A stretch of 64,000 bases of DNA from Lewinellaceae bacterium. GTDB taxonomy: Bacteria; Bacteroidota; Bacteroidia; Chitinophagales; Saprospiraceae. Made by a program: the position numbers and the translations under genes. The stretch's first letter is position 1. Every line of letters begins with the position of its first letter. Below the pieces are notes generated by a model, which was given only the letters and a program-made list of their open reading frames with translations, ran no database searches and was not told the origin of the DNA. Below are positions 8,853-17,356 of the stretch, piece after piece. The DNA lies in assembly GCA_020636375.1 (NCBI GenBank), contig JACJXZ010000014.1, positions 279,329 through 343,328 on the forward strand, in the 5' to 3' direction.

Positions 8853-10676
8853 TCATTCCGCCTTTACCCACCACCTGGCCTGCTTGTCCTGCCCCGCCCA
8901 AAGCTCGACGGCGTAACGGCCGGCAGGAAGGCCGCCGGCTGGCAAGGATACCCGGTGCATCCCTCTGGCAAAGAGCGAACTGCCGGAGAGACAAGTACGG
9001 CCGTTTTCGTCGGCCAGGCGCCAGTGCAGGCGGGTTGCTTTTTTCAAAATTACAGTACAGATCAGAGCATCGGCTCCGGGGTTGGGGTAAACGTTGCGCC
9101 ACTGAAAATATCGGGCGTTCTCCGGCATTTCCTTTGTGCTGCTGGTCAGGCAGCTTGCTTCTTCTATTTCGATCCGTTGGTTTGCGGAGATGCCGGCGCA
9201 AATGTCTGTCGCGCCTGAAATCCAATGCACCTCTACGGAAAGCGCCTCTTTGGCGTTTCCCAGCCCGAAGTGCAGCATGGTGTTCTCCTGGAAGGAATAG
9301 CTTGTCGTGCCACCGGAAACATAGCGCATCTGCCGCACCGTATCCCCTTCGATGACAGCAGTGACATAGACCTTCGAGCCGTAGCCGTTGGGATTGCTTT
9401 GGATGCCTTTCAGCCTTATCTGGAGCCAGTTGTTCTGGTTGCCGGTTTCGTTGCGGAACAGGAGATTCGGCGCGGGGCTGGAGGTGTTTACGGTGTTGGC
9501 CACGTAGATGTCCACATCCCCGTCGAGGTCGTGGTCGGCCAGGCCGGCGGACTGGGCCTGGGCGATGAAGGCAGTGCTGAAATCTCCCGCCTCTTCAGTG
9601 CTAAGCAACCTGAATCCGCTTTCTTCATTTAAGTATACCTTGCCTTTGGAAGAGCCGCCCAGTTGGTGGGCCAGGGCGAGGTCGAGGCGGCCGTCGTTAT
9701 TAAAGTCTGCCCAGATATTAAAATTGGTGTAAGCGCTGACGTCAAGCATGGGTTCGCCGGTAATTTCGGTGAAGAAGTAACTGGCGTCGTTTCGGAAAAA
9801 GCGGTCCCGGGCGTTGTAGTGGTTGAGGTAGGCGTCGAGGTCGCCGTCGTTGTCGTAGTCGATCCAGCTGACGCCGATGTTGGCGCCGGGTGCGCCGGTG
9901 AGGCCGTCGATTTGAACCGGGAGGAAGTAATTGGGGTCGCCCGTTTCCTTAAACAGGGAAAAGTGGCAGGTATTGGAGTTGGGCGCCGAGTAATTGGCGA
10001 TATACAGGTCGAGGTCGCCGTCCTCGTCGAGGTCGACCCAGCTGTCGTGGGTGATGAAGCCGGAGCGGAACTGAAGGAAAGAGAGGGTGTCTATCCGGGT
10101 GAAAGCGCCGCCGTCGTTGCGGTAAAAGAGGTCGGTAGAGCCGTTGGCGGCCCCGGCGAAGAAGTCGAGGTCGCCGTCGAGGTCATAGTCCACCCAGGTG
10201 GCGGTGGGGTAGCTGCCGGGGGGAGAAGCAAAAGCCGTGTCCGGCACCAGTTCATAATCCGGCGAGCCGCTGTTTTTCAGCAGCCAGAGGGGCAGTTTTT
10301 GGCCGGCGTTGTCGCGGTAGCTGCACAACATGACGTCCTCGTCGCCGTCGTTGTCGCAGTCGCCGAGCAGGCCGGTCACGCTGCCCCACGTTCCGGGCGT
10401 TTGAGTAAATGGCGAATTGAGCAGGGCGGAGTAGGTGCCATCCTGGTTGAGGTAGAGCCGGTTGTTGCGGGCCACGTCGAAGCCGGTGACAAGCAGCTCG
10501 GGATAGCCGTCCTGGTTGAGGTCGTTCCAGCTGCCGCCGACACTGGGCAGGTTGTCGGCCACGGCATCGCCGGCATCAGTTGACAAGGTAAATAATTGAG
10601 CACAAAGCGGGAGCGGGAGGAATGCAATCAGCGGCAACAAAATCCGCAGCTGGGAGAGCGAGTAAAAAGCCTTCAT
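8853..10676 (-). CDS. Secreted FG-GAP/VCBS-repeat protein with ASPIC/UnbV domain and T9SS tail
   Basis: 607 residues. An N-terminal signal peptide ends near LPLCAQ (about residue 27). Roughly seven FG-GAP/VCBS repeats follow, each with a calcium-binding DxDxDGDxD loop (DYDLDGDLDFF, DLDEDGDLDLY, DYDNDGDLDAY, DFNNDGRLDLA, DHDLDGDVDIY), which predicts a seven-bladed propeller. An ASPIC/UnbV module spans about 425-500 (NNWLQIRLKG, NPNGYGSKV, MLHFGLG). A C-terminal sorting domain begins at WRNVYPNPG (about 535) and is the usual T9SS export signal. Likely a cell-surface or extracellular binding protein; the ligand is unknown. The gene stands alone between element B and a repeat-rich spacer. Confidence 0.85.
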   Translation of the reverse strand: MKAFYSLSQLRILLPLIAFLPLPLCAQLFTLSTDAGDAVADNLPSVGGSWNDLNQDGYPELLVTGFDVARNNRLYLNQDGTYSALLNSPFTQTPGTWGSVTGLLGDCDNDGDEDVMLCSYRDNAGQKLPLWLLKNSGSPDYELVPDTAFASPPGSYPTATWVDYDLDGDLDFFAGAANGSTDLFYRNDGGAFTRIDTLSFLQFRSGFITHDSWVDLDEDGDLDLYIANYSAPNSNTCHFSLFKETGDPNYFLPVQIDGLTGAPGANIGVSWIDYDNDGDLDAYLNHYNARDRFFRNDASYFFTEITGEPMLDVSAYTNFNIWADFNNDGRLDLALAHQLGGSSKGKVYLNEESGFRLLSTEEAGDFSTAFIAQAQSAGLADHDLDGDVDIYVANTVNTSSPAPNLLFRNETGNQNNWLQIRLKGIQSNPNGYGSKVYVTAVIEGDTVRQMRYVSGGTTSYSFQENTMLHFGLGNAKEALSVEVHWISGATDICAGISANQRIEIEEASCLTSSTKEMPENARYFQWRNVYPNPGADALICTVILKKATRLHWRLADENGRTCLSGSSLFARGMHRVSLPAGGLPAGRYAVELWAGQDKQARWWVKAE

Positions 10677-10726
10677 GTTTTTTCAGCAAAAATGGGAAAA
10701 ATGAAGGCTGCTGTCGTCCCGTTCCA

Positions 10727-10843
10727 TTAAGCGATACTCTCCGTTTTCAGGAAAAGGAGAAGGGCCAGCCACAGGCCGTGCAGGGCCGCTGCCGCCAGCA
10801 GGATGGTGAGCCATAATGTGCCGTGGGAATTGATGGTTTCCAT
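10727..10843 (-). CDS. 38-residue single-pass membrane peptide, possibly a truncated regulator N-terminus
   Basis: ATG at 10843, TAA at 10727. The peptide begins METINSHGTLWLTILLAAAA, continues LHGLWLALLLFLKTESIA, and is mostly one hydrophobic helix with a basic end. It resembles the first transmembrane segment of membrane-bound AraC-type regulators of Bacteroidota, which often start with a short polar stretch followed by (A/I)xHGxxLxLLLFLK. No DNA-binding part follows, so it may be a broken leftover or a real small protein. It lies 50 bp upstream of the FG-GAP gene on the same strand. Low certainty. Confidence 0.3.
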   Translation of the reverse strand: METINSHGTLWLTILLAAAALHGLWLALLLFLKTESIA

Positions 10844-10997
10844 AGTTGGAATATGCTGGTTCTGTGGTCATTCGGGGGGGAGGATTTGCGACGTTTGATT
10901 TGCGACGTTTGATTTTGGATATTCGATGTGCAATCTGCCCCGGAAGAGCTGCCACCACCCCGGTGCTGCCGATAGCGGGCACATCCAACCTAAAGGT

Positions 10998-11204
10998 TAG
11001 GGATTGCGCAACAATAAATTACCCATTTATACTCGTTCTTTTGCGCGCTGGCGGCCCCGACACTCCGTGTGCGGGGTAGACTGTTGCCAAGCCTCGCCGT
11101 AGCTCTGCCTGCGTTTGGCGCCTTGCCAGCATACAAAATTTCACCCGGCTGCATAGACGGGAACTTCGTCTACTCTGTGTAACTTATTATTGCGCAATCC
11201 TTAG
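10998..11204. repeat. About 207-bp palindromic element with inverted ends
   Basis: The left end GGGATTGCGCAACAATAAAT (about 11000-11020) is complementary to the right end (TAACTTATTATTGCGCAATCC, about 11180-11200) with two mismatches. The interior contains CCCCGACACTCCGTGTGCGGGG, a short palindrome like those in the elements at 33.2 and 48.6 kb. The spacer 10850-10980 also holds a 15-bp direct repeat (TTTGCGACGTTTGAT twice). Between 11205 and 11362 I see nothing. Confidence 0.65.
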
Positions 11205-11370
11205 GCAATCCCGGCTACAAAAAACCGGCCTTACCTGACTGGCCTTGCCGAATGCTCCATTGCCTTTGAAATATGTATCCATTAGGGGTAGCATTTAATT
11301 AACCGGGACTTTCGTTACCGGAAGAAAACGGACTTTTGCCCAAAATAGAAATCACCTGACTTAACAACCT

Positions 11371-11472
11371 GGCTACCCGTCTAAGGTTGGACAGCAGAAA
11401 GGGGAAAGCCGAGCGGAGTCGAGGCCAAGCGTTTGCAGGAGGCATGGAGTGTCCAATCTTAGACGGGTAGCC
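11371..11472. mobile_element. 102-bp miniature inverted-repeat element (MITE), copy 1, with 8-bp target duplication
   Basis: The ends are GGCTACCCGTCTAAGGTT and its near-perfect complement AATCTTAGACGGGTAGCC. The interior (CAGCAGAAAGGGGAAAGCCG, then a Cys/Gly-poor, non-coding stretch ending GGAGGCATGGAGT) is nearly identical to copy 2 at 51247-51348. It is flanked on both sides by AACAACCT (11363-11370 and 11473-11480), a perfect 8-bp target-site duplication. No transposase is encoded, so it must be moved in trans. It lies 15 bp upstream of the start of the gene at 11488 and therefore may affect its expression. Confidence 0.92.
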
Positions 11473-11487
11473 AACAACCTGAATGTC

Positions 11488-12060
11488 ATGAAAAGACAAA
11501 TACTGACCTTTCTTTTCCTGGTCCTTTCCGGCTTCTCCCTTCAGGCGCAGAACACTTCAGAGGACGGACAGGCGGTACCCGCCGGCGCTCCTATCCCCCA
11601 GTGGCTGCTCGACGACTGGGCCGCCCGAACAGCAGGCACGGGAACCTGGATCACCGACAACAGCGCCTACAAAAACGAGAACGAACCCTTCGACGCCTAC
11701 GGCCTGCAGTGGGCCTACGGGATCGGCAAAAAGCACCTGAATGGCCGGCTGTACTGCATCCGGGATGGAAAGGATATAGGCGCTGTGTGGCAGTTCCTGG
11801 AATTCTGGGATCCTGCCGCCGGGGAGGCGCGCATTGTGCAGATCGGCAGCGACGGCACCGTGGGGCAGGGCAAGGCCTGGCGGCTGGACGATGGCAGCGT
11901 CAAAGTGCAGCAGGTATTCACCAGCCCGGGCGGAGGCGCCTTCGGAAGCGGCCACCACAGCTGGATGGAAGGCGGGGCGCACCATACCCAGTCGTTTGCC
12001 ATCGAAGAGGGGAAATGGGTGAAGCGGCGGTATTGCGTCTGGAAACTCAGCAGGGAGTGA
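11488..12060 (+). CDS. Secreted protein of unknown function, about 190 residues
   Basis: The start at 11488 gives a clean signal peptide (MKRQILTFLFLVLSGFSLQAQ). The longer frame from 11449 would read through the MITE and is rejected. The mature part has aromatic and charged beta-like segments (WITDNSAYKNENEPFDAYGL, QWAYGIGKKHLNGRLYCI, FLEFWDPAAGEARIVQIGSD, SWMEGGAHHTQSFAIEEGKW). They resemble lipocalin/DUF1579-like barrels, in which small secreted proteins report or bind lipophilic molecules. I cannot name the family firmly. Its old promoter is probably separated or replaced by the MITE just upstream. Confidence 0.65.
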   Translation: MKRQILTFLFLVLSGFSLQAQNTSEDGQAVPAGAPIPQWLLDDWAARTAGTGTWITDNSAYKNENEPFDAYGLQWAYGIGKKHLNGRLYCIRDGKDIGAVWQFLEFWDPAAGEARIVQIGSDGTVGQGKAWRLDDGSVKVQQVFTSPGGGAFGSGHHSWMEGGAHHTQSFAIEEGKWVKRRYCVWKLSRE

Positions 12061-12138
12061 CAAAAGGGCCTCCGGACCGGGAAAAGAATTGGGCGGAAAC
12101 AAAAAAGTTCATATCTTCCAGAAAAAAACAAAGGATCA

Positions 12139-12690
12139 ATGGATAATGCTACAAAAACGATGATTGCCAATCTGGAAAAGAACACCGGCAAACCGCTGGC
12201 GGAATGGGTGGCGGTTGTGAAATCTTCCGGCCTGTCCAAACACGGCGAGATCGTCAAATTCCTGAAAACGGAACACGCCTTCACCCATGGCTTCGCCAAC
12301 CTGGTCGCTCACGAGGCCAAAGGCTCCGCCGCCGCCAACCTGGCCGAAACGATGGACCTGGTCGCGGAGCAATACAAAGGCAAGGAAAACCTCCGGCAGA
12401 TTTACGACAAGCTGATGAAGGAGGTGGGAAAATTCGGCAAGGACGTGGAGATCGCCCCTAAAAAAGCATATGTCAGCCTGCGCCGCAGCAAGCAGTTCGC
12501 CATCCTGCAGCCCTCCACCAAAGCCCGGCTCGACATCGGGCTGAACCTCAAAGATATAGAGCCGCAGGGCAGGCTGGAAGCCGCCGGCAGTTGGAACAGC
12601 ATGTGTTCGCACCGCATCCGCATCACGGAGCCTGGAGAAGCTGATGCGGAAGTCGTGAAGTGGCTGAAGATGGCTTATGAGAACTCCTGA
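12139..12690 (+). CDS. DUF4287-DUF5655 domain protein
   Basis: 183 residues. The N-terminal part (NLEKNTGKPLAEWVAVVKSS, then LSKHGEIVKFLKTEHAFTHG) is the DUF4287 pattern. The C-terminal part (AYVSLRRSKQFAILQPSTKA, RLDIGLNLK, MCSHRIRI) is DUF5655, a domain that resembles nucleic-acid or nucleotide-modifying folds but lacks a proven activity. No signal peptide, so cytoplasmic. Length is normal for this two-domain architecture. It follows the secreted gene by 78 bp and could be co-transcribed or independent. Confidence 0.8.
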   Translation: MDNATKTMIANLEKNTGKPLAEWVAVVKSSGLSKHGEIVKFLKTEHAFTHGFANLVAHEAKGSAAANLAETMDLVAEQYKGKENLRQIYDKLMKEVGKFGKDVEIAPKKAYVSLRRSKQFAILQPSTKARLDIGLNLKDIEPQGRLEAAGSWNSMCSHRIRITEPGEADAEVVKWLKMAYENS

Positions 12691-12748
12691 TTACGAAAAA
12701 AACCATAATGCTACTTTAATTTAAAGCAGGGTAGGCCCGCAGGTGGCG

Positions 12749-12859
12749 GAGCGCGGACCTCCAGGTCCGCGAAAACCTGCTGTGTGCCGGTTTTTAGTGA
12801 ACAATTGCCTTTTAAGGAGCTGCCTGAGGCAGTCCTCGCGGACCTGGAGGTCCGCGCTC
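12749..12859. repeat. 111-bp palindromic element with GCGGACCTCCAGGTCCGC core
   Basis: Arms GAGCGCGGACCTCCAGGTCC (12749-12768) and GGACCTGGAGGTCCGCGCTC (12840-12859) are inverted copies, and each arm is itself palindromic around CTCCAGG/CCTGGAG. The spacer reads toward the next gene and is not coding. The same core recurs inside the palindrome at 56100-56182. It occupies the gap between the genes at 12690 and 12905. Confidence 0.75.
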
Positions 12860-12904
12860 CAGTGCTCAAACCGACTGCTTAACCATTTTTCACCCGATAA
12901 ACTC

Positions 12905-14224
12905 ATGCTGATGAAAAAATTGACCAAACTCTTCTCACTGCTCTTCTTTTTATGCTCTTCCTCCGCTTTATTTACCCAATCCCAACTCACCGAGCATACG
13001 TTGAAGCTTGACAATCCCGCCAACATGCCGGCTGTGGGCATCGAAGATTTGGCCTGGCTCGCCGGCCGCTGGCTGGGCGAGGGTTTCGACGGCACCCTGG
13101 AAGAGAACTGGAACCCGCCCATGGGCGGCACTATGGTGGCCACCTTCCGGCTCGTCGAAGAGGGTAAGGCCCATTTTTATGAAATCTGCCTGATCCAACC
13201 CGAAGGCCAGTCCCTGGTGTATAAAGTAAAACACTTTAACCCGGACCTGACGGGCTGGGAAGAGAAGGACGAGTACGTCACCTTCCCGCTGGTGAAGCTG
13301 GAACCCAACACTGCTTATTTCAATGGCCTGACCATTCAACGGGACGGCAATACCATTACCCAGTACCTGGCCATGAAGCAGAAGGACGGCAGCCATAAGG
13401 AAGCCACCCTGGTTTTCCGCCGGGCTTCCGCAACGGCCACCCCGGCATCGCAGGAGGTCCTGTCGGAGTTCCGGTGGGCCGGCAAAAAAATCCCCCTGAT
13501 GCTGCTCGGTTCCTACCACATGAGCAACCCCGGCGCCGACCAGTTCAACCTGGACTCCGACGACGTGCTGGCCCCCAAACGGCAGGCGGAGATCGAGGCC
13601 GTAGTGAAGCGGCTGGCTGCGTTTAAGCCGACCAGGATAGCCGTCGAGGCGCCGTTCGGCGACAGCGCCACGGTGGCCCGCTACCAGGAATACCTGGCCG
13701 GCAAGTACGAACTGCGCCGCAGCGAGGAGGAACAGATCGGCTTCCGCCTGGCCAAAATGCTGGGCCACGAAACCATCTATCCCATCGACGTACAAGGGAG
13801 GTTTGACCAGGCAGCTTTAGAGGAAGTCGTTGCCGCCAACCCTGCCGGGCATGGCCCCCGTTTGGCCGGACTCGACCAGATAGGCAAGGCTGCCATCGCC
13901 CAAATGGGCCAATGGCTGCGGGAAGGCACCATCGCCGACATGCTCTACGAGATGAACCGCCCGGAATTCCTGGATTTGAACTACCAGCTTTACGTCCGCT
14001 TCTTCCTGCCCACCGTGGAGGGCGGCAACTACGCCGGGGCCGACCTGGTCGCCGACTGGCACCAGCGCAACCTGCGCATCATGAGCAATCTGCACCAGAT
14101 TGGCCTGACGCCGGAGGACCGCGTGCTGATCATTTACGGGCAGGGGCACGTGCCCCTCTTCCAGCAGATCGCGGAGGATTCGCCCTACTTCGAAGTGGTA
14201 AGCGTACTGCCGTATTTGCGGTAG
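12905..14224 (+). CDS. Secreted DUF6265 + DUF5694 (TraB-like) protein
   Basis: Starting at 12905 gives 439 residues with a signal peptide (MLMKKLTKLFSLLFFL...SALFTQS). An earlier in-frame ATG at 12743 would run through the palindromic repeat and is rejected. Residues about 45-175 are a DUF6265 lipocalin-like domain (LAWLAGRWLGEGFDGTLEEN, WNPPMGGTMVATFRLV). Residues about 190-439 match DUF5694 (IPLMLLGSYHMSNPG, FKPTRIAVEAPFGD, VLIIYGQGHVPLFQQ), which resembles TraB/GumN-type proteins with conserved GSxH and GxGH motifs that may form a metal site. Function unknown; likely periplasmic. Confidence 0.8.
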   Translation: MLMKKLTKLFSLLFFLCSSSALFTQSQLTEHTLKLDNPANMPAVGIEDLAWLAGRWLGEGFDGTLEENWNPPMGGTMVATFRLVEEGKAHFYEICLIQPEGQSLVYKVKHFNPDLTGWEEKDEYVTFPLVKLEPNTAYFNGLTIQRDGNTITQYLAMKQKDGSHKEATLVFRRASATATPASQEVLSEFRWAGKKIPLMLLGSYHMSNPGADQFNLDSDDVLAPKRQAEIEAVVKRLAAFKPTRIAVEAPFGDSATVARYQEYLAGKYELRRSEEEQIGFRLAKMLGHETIYPIDVQGRFDQAALEEVVAANPAGHGPRLAGLDQIGKAAIAQMGQWLREGTIADMLYEMNRPEFLDLNYQLYVRFFLPTVEGGNYAGADLVADWHQRNLRIMSNLHQIGLTPEDRVLIIYGQGHVPLFQQIAEDSPYFEVVSVLPYLR

Positions 14225-14233
14225 GTTTTTGGG

Positions 14234-14266
14234 AGACTTGACAAGTTTCCAAAACTTGTCAAGTCT
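14234..14266. terminator. Hairpin between convergent genes
   Basis: AGACTTGACAAGTTT and AAACTTGTCAAGTCT form a perfect 15-bp stem with a 3-base loop. It lies 10 bp after the stop of the plus-strand gene and about 47 bp beyond the stop of the minus-strand gene. There is no strong T run, so it may be a REP-like hairpin acting as a transcription end rather than a classical terminator. Confidence 0.55.
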
Positions 14267-14312
14267 GAAACGGAAAGTTATTGGCCGGGTGCCGTTAAAC
14301 TTTCGGCCCAGG

Positions 14313-17198
14313 CTACTGCCCGATCACCACCTTCCCGTTCCCCAGTAGCCTTCCGGCCTCTGTGATGGTAAAGAAGTACAAGCCTCCCGGCAAATCTCCC
14401 CGGCGGAACTCCAGCCCGGAACCCCGGAAGGCTTCCTCCCTTACCTGCCGCCCCTGGCTGTCGTAGAGCAGGAACAACCCTTCCTTGACCTCCATGCCTT
14501 TCACCGCTACCGTGCTCACCTCCCGGAACGGGTTGGGGTAAGCCTCGATCCGCACGCCCTCCGGCAGGCCTTCTTCCCGGATGTCGCTGATGATGAAATT
14601 TTCTCCCAGGGTGGTCACCGTGGTATTGGTAATCACCGGTTCGTTGAAGTCAAAGTAAATGCCTGCTTCATTCCGGATGACGCTGCCCAGCCCGGCATCC
14701 GCCACATGGCGGGCGGAGAATTTCACGAAGCCCTGGGAGGCCTCCAGGTTGGTGGTGCTGTCGGGCAGCAGGATGTCGTCGAAGCGGAACTCCAGGATGC
14801 CGCCGCCGTAGATGCGGTAGCTGTAGTCGTGGCTGGCGGCGCCGGGGCGGATGCTCTTCACGTCGAGCAGTTCGGAAAGGGTGTCGCGGATGATTACGGT
14901 GAAGGCGGTGTCGGTGCCGGTGTTCTGGAACCGGAGCAGGTACTCCAGTTCGGTGCCGGGCCGGACGAAGTTGTCCTCCCCATAGCCCCGGGGGAACACC
15001 TGCTTGTCGTTGGGGTCGTAGGCGCCGACGTTCTCCCGGCAGTCGATATCTGTGAATGGGCCGCTGTCGTTGTTGGAAAAGATCGTCACGAAGCCAGGGT
15101 TGACGCCGTTGCAACCTTCCAGGGCGGCGCTGGCGAAGGGGCTGCCCAATAAATCTGGGAAACCCTGAGCCTGCTCCGTCTCCAGGCGGTAGGTGGCGTT
15201 GCCGGCAATGGGGATATCGACCTGGCGGATGCCGCCCGCTCCCAGCTGGAAATCCCCTTCCATGAGCATGATGTTGTCTTCGGTGACGATGTAGCGCTGC
15301 GGCGCGTCCATATCCGCCCCCCGGTTCTCGATGAGGAACTGCACGGAGTCGCCGGCACACTGCCCGGAAACCTGGAGGACGGGCCCGGGCCAGATGGTGT
15401 CGAGGCAGGTGCTGTCGGGGAAGATGTGGGCTTCGGTGCAGTGGGTTTGCCCCAGCGCGGCGTCGCAGCTCACGTCGACCATAATCGTAAAGCTTCCGCA
15501 CTGGTTGGGGTTGACGATGCCCAGGTCGAAGGTAAATGTTTGTCCGTCCTGCTGGGAAAAGGGGATTGAACTGTTGTTGTACGCCAGGAAGGGGTCGAGG
15601 GTGACTTCAATGGAGGCGTCTACGGCGGGCGTGGTACCGTTGTTGCAATATTGGACGGCGTAGGTAGAAGAAAAGCAGCGGCGCAGGAGGCTGGTGGAGA
15701 TGTCCACCGTCATGAGCGGGCAGCTCACGTCCGCCTGTTGGGGCAGGTCCAGCGTTTCGTCGCTGAAGGGTGCCGGCAGGCTGACGGGATAGCTGGGCTG
15801 GCAGGACATCCAGTAGGGCGAAACCGGGGAGATGGTGACTTCGTAATTTCCGGTGTCGAGCAGCATTTCGTACCGCCCGTCGGGCCCGGAAGTAGCATAG
15901 AAGCTCTGGCCAGCTTTGGCAGCGGTAATGAGCCAGCCTTGCAGGGGCGTTTCTCCGTTGTCGGCGCAGTCTTCGTTTTCATCCAGGAAGACGGTGCCTT
16001 CCAGGGTGCAGGTGTAGACGTATCCCTCGCTGTTGGCCTTGACGAGCAGGGCGTTCTGGTTGTAAGGCCAGTTGGCCGTATACTGAACCCTTCCGGCGAT
16101 GGCAAAGCCTCCATCCGCAGTGAGTAGGAGGGCTTCGTCGTAGTTGTCGATCCCATAAGGGATTTCCCGTTGCCAGAGGACAATCTCGGCTTCGGCATCC
16201 AATTTGGTTAAGGTGATGAGAAATTCGAATTCATTGGGCCCTCTTACTTTTCGCCCTGCAATGGCCAGCTCGCCCTGGGGCGTAATCTGGATATCGTGCA
16301 GGACATCATCTCCAGGGCCGGGCTTTTCCCAGTTCATACTGCCATCGGCATTCAGTTTGATGATACTGGACACGGTACCCGCGAGATAAGAGTTTCGGGA
16401 AGAGGTGAAGTAGAAACTGCCGTCGGTTGCCCGGGCGGCGCCGAATATTTGGTTGACATTGTTTATGGGGTGTATGTCGAAATCCACGGCATTGCCCTGT
16501 TCGTCGACCTGGAGAAGGAAGAGGAAAGTTGGATAGGGGAAGATGGCCGGGTCAATGCTTATCACAGAACCGGCGATGGCGTATCCTCCTGCCGGTAAAG
16601 GCATTAAATCTACAACCTGGTAACTCAGCGTATCCTCTCCATAGGTTTGCTGCCAGAGCTCATTGCCGGCACCATCGGTTTTGACCATAAAAATGTTGTT
16701 GTAGCCGTTGCCAGAGGTTTCCCCCACTGCCAACAGCCCACCGTCCGGCGTTTCGGCCACCTGTCTGCCGATGTTATACTCTAAAGAGTCGGTGAGGCCG
16801 GGGTAATCCACGAAAAACTCCTGCTGCCAGAGGATATTGCCATTGGCGCCGGCCTTGGCCAGCAGCAGGGCAGGGTTGTCGTCGAAAGTGGGAGGCTGGC
16901 GCTGGCCGGTGATGGCGAAACCACCGTCGGAGGTCAGCGTAATGTCGGTTCCGTAGCCAAATTCCACATTTGAAAAAACAGTATGCCAGAGCGTGTTGCC
17001 ATCCGCGTCGGTACGCCAGATGTGCGGGCTGGTGCCTGCCCATTGGCCGGTGACGGCATAACCGCCGTCCGGGGTTTGCGCTACCGAGTAGCCGGACGTT
17101 CCGTCCTGGTTGCCAAGGTCCTTTATCCAGCCCTGGGCCGTTGCGCTCAGGCAAACTGCCAATGTGAGGATCAATGTTAGTAGTCCGTTCCTTTTCAT
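14313..17198 (-). CDS. Large secreted beta-propeller / DUF11-like protein with T9SS tail
   Basis: The start at 17198 gives MKRNGLLTLILTLAVCLSAT and a signal peptide; 961 residues. An earlier ATG at 17303 lacks a signal and is less likely. Residues about 20-375 are delta-60-type propeller repeats (TPDGGYAVTGQ, TSDGGFAITGQ, TPDGGLLAVGE, TADGGFAIAGR). Then come a carboxypeptidase-regulatory/SdrD-like fold (GTVFLDENEDCADNGETPLQ) and a DUF11-type repeat (VRPGTELEYLLRFQNTGTDT, ending GIYFDFNEPVITNTT). The C-terminal sorting domain starts near AYPNPFREVS. Found often in Saprospiria as a surface or secreted adhesin-like protein; the role is unknown. Confidence 0.82.
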   Translation of the reverse strand: MKRNGLLTLILTLAVCLSATAQGWIKDLGNQDGTSGYSVAQTPDGGYAVTGQWAGTSPHIWRTDADGNTLWHTVFSNVEFGYGTDITLTSDGGFAITGQRQPPTFDDNPALLLAKAGANGNILWQQEFFVDYPGLTDSLEYNIGRQVAETPDGGLLAVGETSGNGYNNIFMVKTDGAGNELWQQTYGEDTLSYQVVDLMPLPAGGYAIAGSVISIDPAIFPYPTFLFLLQVDEQGNAVDFDIHPINNVNQIFGAARATDGSFYFTSSRNSYLAGTVSSIIKLNADGSMNWEKPGPGDDVLHDIQITPQGELAIAGRKVRGPNEFEFLITLTKLDAEAEIVLWQREIPYGIDNYDEALLLTADGGFAIAGRVQYTANWPYNQNALLVKANSEGYVYTCTLEGTVFLDENEDCADNGETPLQGWLITAAKAGQSFYATSGPDGRYEMLLDTGNYEVTISPVSPYWMSCQPSYPVSLPAPFSDETLDLPQQADVSCPLMTVDISTSLLRRCFSSTYAVQYCNNGTTPAVDASIEVTLDPFLAYNNSSIPFSQQDGQTFTFDLGIVNPNQCGSFTIMVDVSCDAALGQTHCTEAHIFPDSTCLDTIWPGPVLQVSGQCAGDSVQFLIENRGADMDAPQRYIVTEDNIMLMEGDFQLGAGGIRQVDIPIAGNATYRLETEQAQGFPDLLGSPFASAALEGCNGVNPGFVTIFSNNDSGPFTDIDCRENVGAYDPNDKQVFPRGYGEDNFVRPGTELEYLLRFQNTGTDTAFTVIIRDTLSELLDVKSIRPGAASHDYSYRIYGGGILEFRFDDILLPDSTTNLEASQGFVKFSARHVADAGLGSVIRNEAGIYFDFNEPVITNTTVTTLGENFIISDIREEGLPEGVRIEAYPNPFREVSTVAVKGMEVKEGLFLLYDSQGRQVREEAFRGSGLEFRRGDLPGGLYFFTITEAGRLLGNGKVVIGQ

Positions 17199-17356
17199 AT
17201 CCACAGGTGTTGTTTGTTTCTTTTTTAGAATAAACCAATACGATACAAAAGTGGGCTTTAATTCGCATCGGGGAAAAGACAAAAATTGGATTTTGTCAGG
17301 CACGCTTTTTTTAAAAAACCTATTATTAGGCTTTTAAAGCAACATTTGTCAAAAAA

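Noticed and set aside
11449..11487. Longer start for the secreted protein at 11488 that reads through the MITE
   Set aside because: It would place transposable-element sequence before a good signal peptide.
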